Assembly: GCA_014607495.2 (NCBI GenBank)
Contig: CP053159.1
Coordinates: 9,679,501 to 9,743,500 of the forward strand
Reading direction: 5' to 3'
Source: Carposina sasakii
Lineage: Eukaryota > Arthropoda > Insecta > Lepidoptera > Carposinidae
Length of the DNA: 64,000 bases
This document shows positions 51,032-61,333 of the stretch, in pieces; position 1 is the first letter of the stretch; each line of letters opens with the position of its first letter. A program made the translations under genes and the position numbers. Below the pieces are notes generated by a model. That model saw only the letters and a list, made by a program, of their open reading frames with translations, made no database searches and had not been told where the DNA came from.

Positions 51032-51177
51032 TATGTACATATATTGTTGTTTGGATTGTTGGGATACAACTTTTTTGCAAGTTCAACTTTTAGCTAACTC
51101 AAAATTGTGGGGCCAGTAAATTCAACTTTTTACTAATTCAACATTTTAAAAATTCAACATTGTGGTCCAGTCACTTA

Positions 51178-52550
51178 TTACTTGTAATCTAAACATTTTT
51201 CTTTCCAAATTTTCTCAAATTTCCTTTCTATTTTTCTGCTACTGTTTAAATTACTATTCAGTTTAACAATAGCTGTTTTTAAAGCTTGCCACTGCATGAA
51301 ACTCAAGTGACTAGTAAGAGAATCTACACTATTCTTACTCCTAAGTTCCTCTTCGGTGGCCATAAACTTTTTTAGTGATTTCTTATTTGTGACAACATTA
51401 GTACAATGGCCCCTTTCAGATTTTGCAGTAAAGGAACTTGAGAAATTCTTGAAGGTATCCCTTGACACTACTTGCCCTTGGTCAACATTATGCAGGATAT
51501 TATTCAATTTAATTGCAGTACTATCTTCATTTGCTATTTCTTTAGGATTCAATTTTACATCAATGTCTTCCTCTGCAGGGGTTTCATTGTTTATTTCATT
51601 CACATATTTTAATATACTGTCCAATGTACCACTACTATTATAATCTTCAAATAACTCCAAATTCATTTTTATTTCAACACATTTTTTACTACACCATTCA
51701 AATCTACCCATACCATCAAGGTTTTCAAAATCTAGCCATGTTTTTAGATTTAAGGGAAGTTTGTAGTTGTTTGGCAAAAAATTCATACCAGTTAGTGGTA
51801 ATTTGTCATGGAATTGCAATAAATTGTGATACCAGTCACTAGAGTGCTGAAGCAATACATTACTTATAGACCATACTCTACATAACAATGCATATGGCAT
51901 TAAAGACATCCAATGACTTTCTCCTCTTTTAATTCTATCCAAATAAAATATAGCAGCTTGCTTCGAGCATACATATATTCTTATCATCAGTTTGGCAAAT
52001 GTTAATAATCTTATCAAAACATATTGTAACATCTGCCTGGTAGGTACATATTTGTCATCATGCTGCGATGGTAGAGTACTGGAAAAGTTTTCTATAACTT
52101 TGAGGAAGTTTATCTTTAAATATTTATGTAAAGCAACATTAACTTTTTTAATAGTTCTATATCCAATATCATTTCGAAACTTTTTGTCAAATTTGTAGAG
52201 GACCCTAGAAACTATAGCACTCTCTTTGTGAAGGGGAGACTGTTTGCACAAAATATCAATGATGTTACTGCAGGTATGAGATAGTTGATCCAGATCTGAA
52301 ATGAAGGTAAATAATTATATAGGTTGGTTGATGTTAGCTAGCATAGAGATTCCTAGAGTTTACTGACTGGTGACAATCTAAATATTTTGTGTAGGCACTG
52401 GTCTAGAAGTTAGGTGAATGAATACCAAAGAGATGACAAAAAAAATCTCATTTACATACCAAAGCTACCACTGTAAGTCGAAGTGTATACAGGGGGAGGT
52501 AATATCTTAGGATTATTCCAAGGGATTATATCTTCACTATCTAAAGGCAT
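51178..52550 (-). CDS. Nepro: Nucleolus and neural progenitor protein (NEPRO) homolog
   Basis: Two exons on the minus strand: 52550-52460 (ATG at 52550, 30 codons plus one base, donor CTTTG|GTATGT) and 52295-51178 (acceptor CTTCATTTCAG|ATCTG), 402 residues, stop TAA at 51180-51178. The reading MPLDSEDIIPWNNPK then FDLDQLSHTCSNIIDILCKQ is continuous. The N-terminal half holds the NEPRO-type domain: RTIKKVNVALHKYLKI, VPTRQMLQYVLIRLLTFAKL, MIRIYVCSKQAAIFYLDRIK, and NLKTWLDFENLDG. The C-terminal third is charged and Ser-rich. Vertebrate NEPRO is nucleolar, and the family has been linked to rRNA processing and RNase MRP; this is known of the family, not shown here. The TTG-started shorter frame at 52251 is part of exon 2, not a start. 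Confidence 0.85.
52296..52459 (-). other. NEPRO intron, 164 bp
   Basis: Minus strand GTATGT...TTCATTTCAG, phase 1. Confidence 0.8.
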
Positions 52551-52871
52551 ACTTAAAAAGAACTTTAAGAATCTTCTTAGAATATGTAGGTACCTGTAGG
52601 TACGGCCAAGTCAATTTACACTCGAATTTAGGGTTTACAACGGTTCATGCTTGTAGCAAATCCTTAAAGTTACGGTTACAATTGAATAAAATATTACTTT
52701 ATTTTCCATCTTGTTATCAGGGTTATTTTGACTTAGATGGTGAAACAAACCAAAATAATGACGTCTTCGTTGTAAATATTATAATGGTAAAACAAAAGAA
52801 TTCCTTAAATATACGCTTTAGTAAGTCAATGGCTGTATGTATCATAGATTCTTTTGTTATTTGCCACGTAA
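52551..52871. promoter_or_regulatory. NEPRO upstream region
   Basis: Holds the NEPRO promoter by position. A plus-strand frame at 52682-52933 runs into the retroposon and is not considered a gene. No promoter motif can be defended. Confidence 0.35.
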
Positions 52872-53503
52872 CAACTAAAGATGATTGTTGTTGTTTGTTT
52901 AGTTTATCCCGAAGGAAAGGCAAGGGGAACTAAGCCCATACAGCCATTTTCTTTAGTAAATGATTTCTGAATTTATGGGATGATAATGATGATGGTGATG
53001 AATGGAAACGTCGGGAAAATCCTCAAGAACAAGTGTAAAGTTAGTCAAAATGAAAAATTATTGCAGAAACAACTTACATGCGCCCATGAAGAGATCGTAA
53101 TCCGGCTAAAGTTTTACTCGGCTTACCTGCTTATAAAACCATGCACACGCACTAGATTCACATCACAAGTAATCAAAATATAACTTGAGTCATATAGTTC
53201 CAATGTCCGCTAACTCCACTTTAAAAAAAAAATTGACGGTTTATGTTTGTACATAGTCTATGAAATTTCAAATTGTTTACTAAAATAAAGTGTATACCAA
53301 CCACCGGTAAATCCCGTACAAATGTGGAATAACTTTTCGATTGCTTTCAAAATTCGCTAACTCCAACAGACAATTTGTTCCAATGGCCGTCAACTCCGTT
53401 TTCGACCAATCAGCATGCGCTATCCCGACGCGTCCAAGATGGCGATTCTGTGTGAAAGCAGTGCTTTTCGTTGTTTTAAAAATTGCGTATTTTTATTAAA
53501 GTT

Positions 53504-55842
53504 ATGGAAGAATTGCCAAAAATGGTCGAAAAAGCAGCTCCTAATAAAGGTAGAAAAAAGAAAAGTCAGCCAGATTTATGGAAAAAGAATAAATTAAAGG
53601 AACAAAGGTACGTTAAAAGTATGGTCGGTTACTATGGCTAGTGTAGGTTGAGTGTAAATATACAGAGTGTTACTTTTTTGTAGGAGTACAACCTACTTAT
53701 TTTCTTAAACATAGTGCTTACTATAGGTTTGTTTATTGTTTTTGAAGTTGTATGATTGTAGTAACTTCCAAATATCCAAATACTTTATTTTTAACCGACT
53801 TCAAAAAAGGAGGTTATCAACTCGACTTTTTTTGTATGTATGTTATTCGATATTTCCGAAAATAGTGAACTAATTTTCAAAATTATTATTTTATTCGAAA
53901 GGGTATAGCCCCGAGATGGTCCCACGGGCACCAAGTCAGGATCTGATGATCAGATCTTGGATAAATCGAGGTAACTCATCAAACTTTAAAGGCACACTTG
54001 CAGTTTTTGCGGTATTTTGTAATTAGATGGAGAACAAATCAATAGAGAATACTACCCGAGGTATTATCCCCCCCCTTGGGGGTACTGAAACTCGGTTAGA
54101 TTTTTGTTAAAAAGTATTATTATTTCCAGGTACACACCTCAAGATTTGCCTGTTTATCCAAAGTGTAGGCATAATACCAAAAGTTTGAAGTGTGGCTCAT
54201 TGTCAATGTGTGACTTGTTGAATATACATAAGCATTATTATGATAAAAAAGATAAAATACACCAAGATAATTTTATTTTGAAGTACTGTGTGACAAAAAA
54301 TGTTCAAAGACGTCGACCTAAAAATGGTACCCGGGGCTTGAAAAATATGAGTACAACATACTACCTTTACAAAAAATCTGATAAAAAAAATGTGCGTGTC
54401 TGTAAAGAAGCATTTATGTCCATTCTAAATATAAAAAAGGACAGAATTTTAGGAGTCCTACAAAGATCACACAAGTCAGCCGGGGCATCAGCAAAAGAGA
54501 ATAGAGGCGGAGATCACCGATCTCAAAAAAAACGAAAGCAAACGTGCAGCTATAAACACTTTTATACAGTCGTTCCAATGTAGAGAATCGCATTATTGCC
54601 GAGGAAAATCAGCAGAGAGAGTGTACCTAAGTAGTGAACTCAATATTAAAAAAATGTGGCGACTTTATAATAGCAGTGCATCTCATGAATTTAAAGTAAA
54701 GGAATCGTTTTTTAGGAAAGAATTAAATCTAAACTATAATATAGGTTTTGGGAATCCTCGGACTGATGTATGTTCTCGTTGCACAGAATTATTAGAGAAT
54801 ATAAAGGTGGCTAAGACTAATGAAGAAAAACAGTCTTTAATGGTAACTAAACGAGTACATAATTTGAAAGCAAAAGCTTTTTACGCCTTATTGAAAGAAG
54901 AAGACAGTCAAATGATGACACTTTCTTTTGATTGCCAGAAAAACCATTGTCTCCCGAAGCTTCCTGATCAGTCGGCATACTTTAGTAGGCAGTTTAATTT
55001 TTATAATTTTATAATAGTCATTGGCACCTCAAATAGTAAGTTGACTACTGAAAACGTTTGGAGTTACTATTGGTACGAGACAGAAAGGCCAAAAGGCTCG
55101 AATGAAATTTCTAGTGCAGTTTACCATACTTTAAAAAATCTGAATATACCCACAAATGTTAAAAAGTTGAGACTGTTTGCTGATGGCTGTGGTGGGCAGA
55201 ACAAAAATTCGATTTTAATTGGTATGTGTTCCAAGTGGCTATATTCTAATGCACCAACCCAGTTGAAAAGATGGAAATAATATTTCCGGTAGTTGGTCAT
55301 TCTTTTCTCCCAGCCGATAGAGTGTTCGCCAAAATAGAAAAGGACATTCGGAGGAAAGAAGTAATCATGAAACCACAGGAATATGTAGAAATATTATCTG
55401 TTTATGCGAAACATTTCACTTGTCGGAAGAAGTGCCTGTTTTAGACTGGAAAACCGTAACAAGTGCCATACTTAAACCTACAGGTGGTTGGCATTTCGGC
55501 TTTAACATTTCAAAGAGATTTTTATTATTTAAGGGAAAAACTAATGTTGCTGTACAAGGAGAAGAAAATTATAAAAGCGAAAGAAACGATAAAAAGTTAG
55601 TTACCAAGAAAGGTAAAACTGTATGTAACATAACACCCACAGCTTTGCCTGTGGGAGTAAACTTGAAAAAGGAGAAAGTTAACGATGTTTGTAAATTACT
55701 GCAAAACCATTATGGGGAAAATTGGCGAGACTTACCTGAGTTGATTTTTTATTATAATGCTGAACAAGCCTTTCATAATAACGCCAATGAAGATCAAAAT
55801 GATGACAATGATTGTGCGTGCGAAGAAAATAATAGAAAATGA
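53504..55842 (+). pseudogene. Broken transposase-like gene of the 3.07-kb element
   Basis: Exon 1 53504-53607 (MEELPKMVEKAAPNKGRKKK, basic; donor CAAAG|GTACGT, phase 2) joins exon 2 from 54130 (ATTTCCAG|GTACACACC). The frame then shifts three times: in the A8 run near 54530, near 55266 (GAAAAGATGG), and near 55418 (CACTTGTCGG). Recognisable parts in order: KENRGGDHRS (54490), GNPRTDVCSRCTELLENI (54751), LSFDCQKN (54924), LFADGCGGQNKNSILIGMCS (55177), VGHSFLPADRVF (55294). The spaced acidic residues (FDCQKN, ADGCGGQNKN) suggest a DDE-type nuclease. Proteins with the ADGCGGQNKN block are common in insect genomes as uncharacterised transposase-like families. No longer functional in this copy. 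Confidence 0.75.
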
Positions 55843-55883
55843 ACAATTTGTTTAACAAAATAGTTAAACAAATTGTTCATTTT
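55836..55883 (+). terminator. Perfect 21-bp hairpin over the transposase stop
   Basis: AAAATGAACAATTTGTTTAA plus C, loop AAAATA, and the exact reverse complement. The TGA at 55840-55842 lies in the left arm. It could block transcription or readthrough at the gene end; function is inference. Confidence 0.7.
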
Positions 55884-56379
55884 CTACTCCTCTATTTTTC
55901 TGTTTATTATATTTTTTACGTAAAAACAAATGTTGTTTTTTTACACCCTGTATCTAAATAATATTGTTGTTAGGTACAAATCCCGCTATATCCATTAGCA
56001 GTTTAAACCAAAATCCGCTAACTCCAGCTGTTAATTACAAATTCCGCCAACTCCATTTTTAAAAATACAAAAAATACTATGTACATTGTTAGGATTACGT
56101 AAGAAAGAGTTTTAAAATAATTAAAAAAAACAATTTTAATAAAACAACTAATTTTCTCTAAGAAAAACTTTCAATGAACTATGAAACCGGTTTTTGGTTT
56201 GTACTGAAAACTCGTTTCGTATGGAGTTAACGGATATTGGAACTATATGACTCACTTATCTACCAGAAAACGTCACTTTAAGGACACATGCAAGCCATTT
56301 ACAGATAATTTTTGATTTTCACAAGAAAATTACACCTGCACCCTTCCAGCTTTTCCCGCCGAATCTCAACTAAAGATGA

Positions 56380-58090
56380 CATTTTGACGTTTAGAAGGGC
56401 TGTCAAACATCTGTCAAGTAAAAAAATATAGCTATCTCCTTCTGATCCATTCATGTTGAATGCAGTTTTTAGTTTGCTTATGCTATTTACACTCCTTGTA
56501 AACAAACGTTGACTTTAATGTACATAACCTCTTTGGCTCATAAATAACGATTATAAACCATTTATAAACATCAAAATATCATCTCTAACCGAGTAACCTC
56601 AAGGAAAATGTTACGACCGACATTCGGCAGAACGTGTTTATCCTAATTATCAAAACTGAATGCATTCTTCTTTTGTGGGGAACCATTCCTGTAATTATAG
56701 AGACTGCATTTTTTCTAGGGGACTTTTGTCCTTTTAGCTGGAAACACTGGTATTTATATGCTGTGAAAATAGCTCATTCGTGTAGGTACATATGTTTTTT
56801 TAATAGTTTATCCCGAAGGAAAGGCAAGGGGACGAAAGTTCACACAGCCATTGTCTTTAGTAAATGATCTGAGGTTCCTAGCAGTTCCCAAACACATTTC
56901 CGATGTCAAAAATATTAAAAGTGGCCGCCAATTTGAACTTTTTACTTAAGAGCCAGATTGCTTCCAAAATCGAACGATCAAAGATTAACTGTGTTGTATC
57001 GGTGTGGTAACTTTGTTACTGGAATAATATTCATGCACATATAGTTTCGTAATGTTACGTCATAGTTCTAAAACAATTTTATTATTTACCATAATTTTTA
57101 TAAAATTATCAATCAGCTGCACCTGGTTTTCAAATATTTCTGAATTGTAGGCCAACTAAATATGAGAAAGCAATCGAAAAAACGTAATTTCCGGACTACA
57201 TCGACTTATTAATTTTATTATTACATCGAATTTGTCGGCGTCGAAGACATGAAAACTACCCAAATTAAATGATTCGATGTTATGTACATATAGATAAGGT
57301 TGATATTTGAATAAAGAGTTTGTAATACATGTTAGGTATAGCGCTAGCATTAAGTTTGTACTAGGTAGGGTTGTTTTGTGTCTGACTTATTTCTTACCCC
57401 TTTGAGTTTTATTAGGTGTAGGTAGCTATCCTGAGCACATTAAGAGTATTTTTAAGTAGATTTAATAATTACGTTAGTAAATATTTGCAATTTTATAGTT
57501 TATCACGGTTTTTAATTTGTGCTCACAGTAGCTTCGAGAATATTCCAATTAGAATGAATCTGATTATTTCTTATTAGAGTTCAGTTTATGCCCTTTCTAG
57601 TGATATATAACTCGTATATAGATTGTGTAAATTAGATTTTATTAAGGGCTAAACTTAGCAAGTCGGTAAAATTTGTAAGATTTTTTACTTTTCTCCTTTG
57701 ACAACTTTTTATTGTTTAAACTTAGAAATAAGATTCTTATATAATTAGATAGAGCTAATTAAGACCTTTTTAATAATGTATAACACATGTATGTAATGTT
57801 TGTTTTGAAATAAATATAGGGCGCAAAAGAGGTAGATCAACAGTTACAGAACCGGTGTAAAGAATAAAGTGAGAGATATTATAATTCCAACAATAAACTT
57901 ACGCTATCAAAATAATTATGGTGAACCTTTCAATTTGTCTTCATATTGCAGGACTTTTCTTTGACATTTTACCTCAGCATTTTACTCTACGATTTTACTT
58001 GTTTCTTGTAGGTTGCAAAGAGAAGAGAATTGACGAATGAACGAATGATTTTTGAAATAATTGGCGCAATGTTACCATACAGCGTCGTAA
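56380..58090. other. No recognised gene
   Basis: Contains a retroposon tail TTTATCCCGAAGGAAAGGCA at 56808-56865 (minus orientation). The rest is AT-rich with no supported frame. Confidence 0.45.
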
Positions 58091-58099
58091 CTTAAAAAC

Positions 58100-58360
58100 C
58101 AAATGTTAGTGTCGAGTAGGCATGGGCTAATCATATCCGGGAAAGGATTGAACATGTAGCAAATCACTCCGACTATGGATATATATCCTTTTAACATATC
58201 CAACTCCGCGTGCATGTCCGGGAACGAAGAGATTAAGTGGAGCGAGATATGACTGGGATTGGTTTGGTTAGGTTGTTGTAGGTGTCCTTTTAACAGATCC
58301 AACTCCGCGTACATATCCGGGAATGAAGAGATTAAGCGAACCGAGATATTATTGGGATGA
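58100..58360. repeat. Duplicated ATATCCGGGAA segment
   Basis: CCTTTTAACATATCCAACTC...CGAAGAGATTAAG occurs at 58187-58245 and again at 58288-58345, about 101 bases apart. GGATATATATCC and ATGGGTAACTCCG-like pieces recur near 61545-61600. Confidence 0.55.
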
Positions 58361-58994
58361 TCTATCCAAATAATAATTAAAATATTTGATAGGCGTATTT
58401 AAAAATCACTAAATAGGTACACTAAAACTATTGTCCTAAAAATAATTCCAAATCCAAACAGCTTTTATTTACATTAAAAACAAAATACTTAAGATCAAAT
58501 ATAAAACGGAATAAATAGAAATTTTGAAAATTATAATTACGAAAACAAATATTTCAAAACAAACATTGCAACCAGGGATTTGGTATCTCCTCTTAGGATG
58601 GATTCCAAGCTCTGAACAAGAAATTGAAACATGAAAAAAAGACAGCCTCCCCCCCTTGTTTTCCCACAAGGGATCCCTTACACAGAAAAAAAATACCCTA
58701 TAATGTAAGTAAAGACGTTGAAAAAGGCATAAATATAATATTATCATGAAAAACTTGGATTCGTTTTGAAAATGTTTACATATTTAATAGAGTAATGAAA
58801 TGTATTTAATGTAATTTGTATTATAAATAAAGTGTACATAATATAGTAAAACAAACCTTCGCGGTAGCAAAAATTCTGTATTTTAAGGAATGTTCTGTTG
58901 CTATGTAATGGTATCCCTGGGTAGCACATGACAATTTTGTCAAATCATGTCAAGTCGATTTGTTTGAATCGCTTCGCATATTTGTGTGGACTAA

Positions 58995-59095
58995 ATGAGA
59001 TATTTTGGTGGTATTGATATAAATACAGTAGTGAAATGTATTGTTCGTGGTTGCAGAAGCGAGTGGCATCCAGGATCCAACTTATTATATCACTC
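58995..59095 (+). CDS. THAP-like first exon, orphan
   Basis: ATG at 58995 reads MRYFGGIDINTVVKCIVRGC...HPGSNLLYH and ends CACTC|GTAAGT in phase 2. CIVRGC is a Cys-x4-Cys pair and YH stands where THAP proteins have FH before FP; the intron falls at the same place and phase as in the two THAP exons at 5955 and 7949. No matching second exon was found: the next exon-like stretch (59579) has the wrong phase. An alternative reading takes only 59057-59095 as a 39-base internal exon after TTCGTGGTTGCAG. Confidence 0.35.
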
Positions 59096-59361
59096 GTAAG
59101 TACAAAATTGAATTTCCAAACTATGGCCCTAGGCAAAAACTTAAACGGCAAATTTTAGGCAATATTCACTCTTGCTTTTTTAAATATTTGTCACAAAACT
59201 TTATTTAGTTAGTTGCTTATCCTCATAATCCCAATATTTGCTTCTGAAGCTACTTTTTAAACATTTTCTGTGTATTGTATATTTTTGAGTAGGGTGCACA
59301 TACTTTTCCATAACAAGAGACCGACCCTACAATGAATTTATTTTGAAATGTTATACTTTTT

Positions 59362-59520
59362 ATTATCATATATAACATTATAAATGTGAAAGTAACTCTG
59401 TCTGTCTCGCTTTTACGCCTACTGCCGCCATTTACTGAGCGGATTAATTTTAGTGATAATTTTCTCTGCGTAGCTTTAGGGGACCCAGAAAAGGTTTAAA
59501 CGCCTAGCTTGGTGGCGCCT
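59362..59520 (+). mobile_element. Helitron 5' fragment
   Basis: AACATTATAAATGTGAAAGT followed by AACTCTGTCTGTCTCG and ACTGAGCGGATTAATTTT, the 5' body of the family at 38290. No 3' end. Confidence 0.5.
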
Positions 59521-59578
59521 GTCACTGTAACATTTTGTAATCACTAGTTAGTATAGGTGCTAAAATTTAAATTTTCAG

Positions 59579-59754
59579 ATAATCAAGGAAACCCACGTAT
59601 GGATTATAGTAACGTTACAGCTACTGAAATATTATATCACTGGATCAATTACTCGCAGATAGAGCACAAAACATTTGTCGTTCATTACAAAAACATTTAT
59701 CGTTCTTATGCTCAGCTTCAAAGAACGATGGAAAAACTTGTGCATATAAAATAA
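59579..59754 (+). CDS. Orphan terminal exon, unknown protein
   Basis: After the acceptor TTTAAATTTTCAG a phase-1 frame reads NQGNPRMDYSNVTATEILYH, then WINYSQIEHKTFVVHYKNIY and ends MEKLVHIK with TAA at 59752-59754, AATAAA overlapping. The sequence is balanced in composition and looks coding, but I do not recognise the family. In the 39-base reading of 59057-59095 it would join in frame (YYIT-H-NQGN). Confidence 0.3.
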
Positions 59755-60181
59755 AAGATATTTAATGGTTATTTATTTAATAGTTGTTAAATCCCTTTAA
59801 TCTAAATAAGACACTAAAGCACTTAAACAACGTTTCTTATTTGTACGTATGCAATAGTGGTACGAAATATAAGTATTCATAATTATGTACTCGTAAATAT
59901 ACCAATTTACATTCCAGGTCTTTAGGATCACGGACAATATCACAATGGCTAAGACCATCCTTTTTTATTTTGTAAATGTGTAATGTAAATTGTGCAAATT
60001 TTATGTTACCTATTTTTAGGCCAATACAAATTCCATTGGGTTCTCTGCAATTATTCCTACTTTTCTTTAGAAACGGATAATCTAATCTTTACTTATTAAT
60101 TATTATGTATCCACCATAAAAATTAGCTGTTTAAAAGAACTCAGTTGACCTTCAAAAATGCAAGCATTACATTGATTCACG

Positions 60182-60600
60182 TTTATGCTACTTAGCAATA
60201 CTAGGCATTTCCTTACTAGTTAAAAGTGCTGTTAAATAACGAAGGGCACTAAAACAGCCCAAAGCTGTAGAATGGAATTACGCTGCATTATAATAGCACA
60301 AGTTTATGCTATTATGCAGCATTAGGCATTATCTTACTATTTAAAAATGCTATTGTAGACCCTTAGACATAAAAAACAGCTAAAAGCTGTATGGCATTTA
60401 CATGACATAATGGTTTATGTTTATGTTACTAAACAGCATTGAGCATTTATATCCTACTTAAAAATGCAATTGTAGAGCCAAATGTACTAAAAACAGCTGA
60501 AAGCTGCAAAGCTGCTTTGTGTATTGATGCACTAAAACTACAGGCATTACAAAATCATTTTGATATGCCATTATCCACCCCTTATAAAGTGTAAAGCATC
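60182..60600. repeat. Degenerate tandem repeat, about 110-120 bp units
   Basis: Units begin near 60182, 60302 and 60414 with TTTATG(C/T)TA-like starts, then GCATTAGGCATT, TTAAAAATGCTATTGTAGA and a hairpin core AACAGCTGAAAGCTG. A fourth, poorer unit follows to about 60600. Non-coding. Confidence 0.55.
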
Positions 60601-60917
60601 ATAATGGTTTCAAAATGCTCATATAAAGCATCAAGATGCTCGGTAAACTCATATGAGAGTTTCTACGAACCTTAAGTTCTACATAAGTTAATTATCCGTT
60701 TGTTAAAATGCTTCCTGTGTTACTTGGGTTGTTCGTGGTAGAAATGTCATTGAATGAAATGTCCATTAAAATTAAATTGTGAGTACACTCTAATTTTTCC
60801 CCGTCTAGTTTTTCAAGGTCAAATCGGTCAAATTTTCGGGAGGCAGTTTTTAGTAAGAAGCGCTGTTTCCAGCTTGTATACATTTCTATGATTGCAACGA
60901 ACTAAACGGCATGCCTG
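60601..60917 (-). other. Short minus-strand frame, no assigned function
   Basis: A 63-codon frame (60883-60692, KFDRFDLEKLDGEKLECTHN) has no ATG context or splice support. It sits next to the retroposon and may be part of an older element. Confidence 0.25.
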
Positions 60918-61319
60918 GATTCGGCGGGAAAAGCTGGAAGGGAGCGGGTGTAATTTTCTTGTGAAAATCAAAAATTATTTGTAAATGGCTTGCATGTGTC
61001 CGTAAAGTGATGTTTTCTGGTAGATAAGTTATATTTTGATTACTTGTGATGTGAATCTAGTGCGTGTGCATGGTTTTATATGCAGGTAAGCTGAGTAAAA
61101 CTTTAGCCGGAATACGATCTCTTCATGGGCCCATGTAACTCGTTTCTACAATTATTTTTTATTTTTACTAATTTTAAACTCGTTCTTGAGGATTTTTCCG
61201 ACGTTTCCATTCATCATCATTATCATCCATCATAAATTCAGAATTCATTTTACTAGACAATGATTAGGCTGTATGGGCTTAGTTCCCCTTGCCTTTCCTT
61301 CGGGATAAACTTTAAAAAA
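60918..61319 (+). mobile_element. Retroposon copy 2 with 14-bp target duplication
   Basis: AAACGGCATGCCTG stands at 60904-60917 and 61320-61333. Starts GATTCGGCGGGAAAAGCTGG and ends TTCGGGATAAACTTTAAAAA, an A-tail. It contains the uninterrupted form of the 3.07-kb transposon target: TAGATAAGTTATATTTTGAT near 61021-61041 (minus-strand equivalent of AATATAACTTATCTA). A further degraded tail copy lies at 61809-61855. Confidence 0.8.
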
Positions 61320-61333
61320 AAACGGCATGCCTG

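Larger units (their letters stand above)
53187..56253 (+). mobile_element. 3.07-kb DNA transposon, TIR GAGTCATATAG, TSD ACTT
   Basis: Terminal inverted repeats of about 32 bp start GAGTCATATAGTTCCAAT and differ at two positions; ACTT flanks both sides (53183-53186, 56254-56257). The empty site AATATAACTTATCTACC is present in inverted form near 61021-61036. It carries a two-exon transposase-like gene with three frameshifts. A 4-bp duplication and GAG start are compatible with the Sola superfamily as I recall it; a profile search would be needed to name it. Confidence 0.85.
52885..56366 (-). mobile_element. Retroposon copy 1, split by a DNA transposon
   Basis: Minus orientation: head GATTCGGCGGGAAAAGCTGG at the right (56363), tail CGGGATAAACTAAACAAACA at the left. 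A 13-bp direct repeat CAACTAAAGATGA lies at 52872-52884 and 56367-56379. Removing 53187-56253 and one ACTT leaves a sequence parallel to copy 2 at 60918-61319. LINE-type retroposition by A-rich tail and long duplication; no coding part recognised. Confidence 0.75.

Noticed and set aside
53655..55960. Separate CAGGGTG-type MITE ends inside the 3.07-kb transposon (TACAGAGTGTTAC, ACACCCTGTA)
   Set aside because: They enclose the transposase exons, do not match beyond about a dozen bases and show no clear target duplication; taken as chance.
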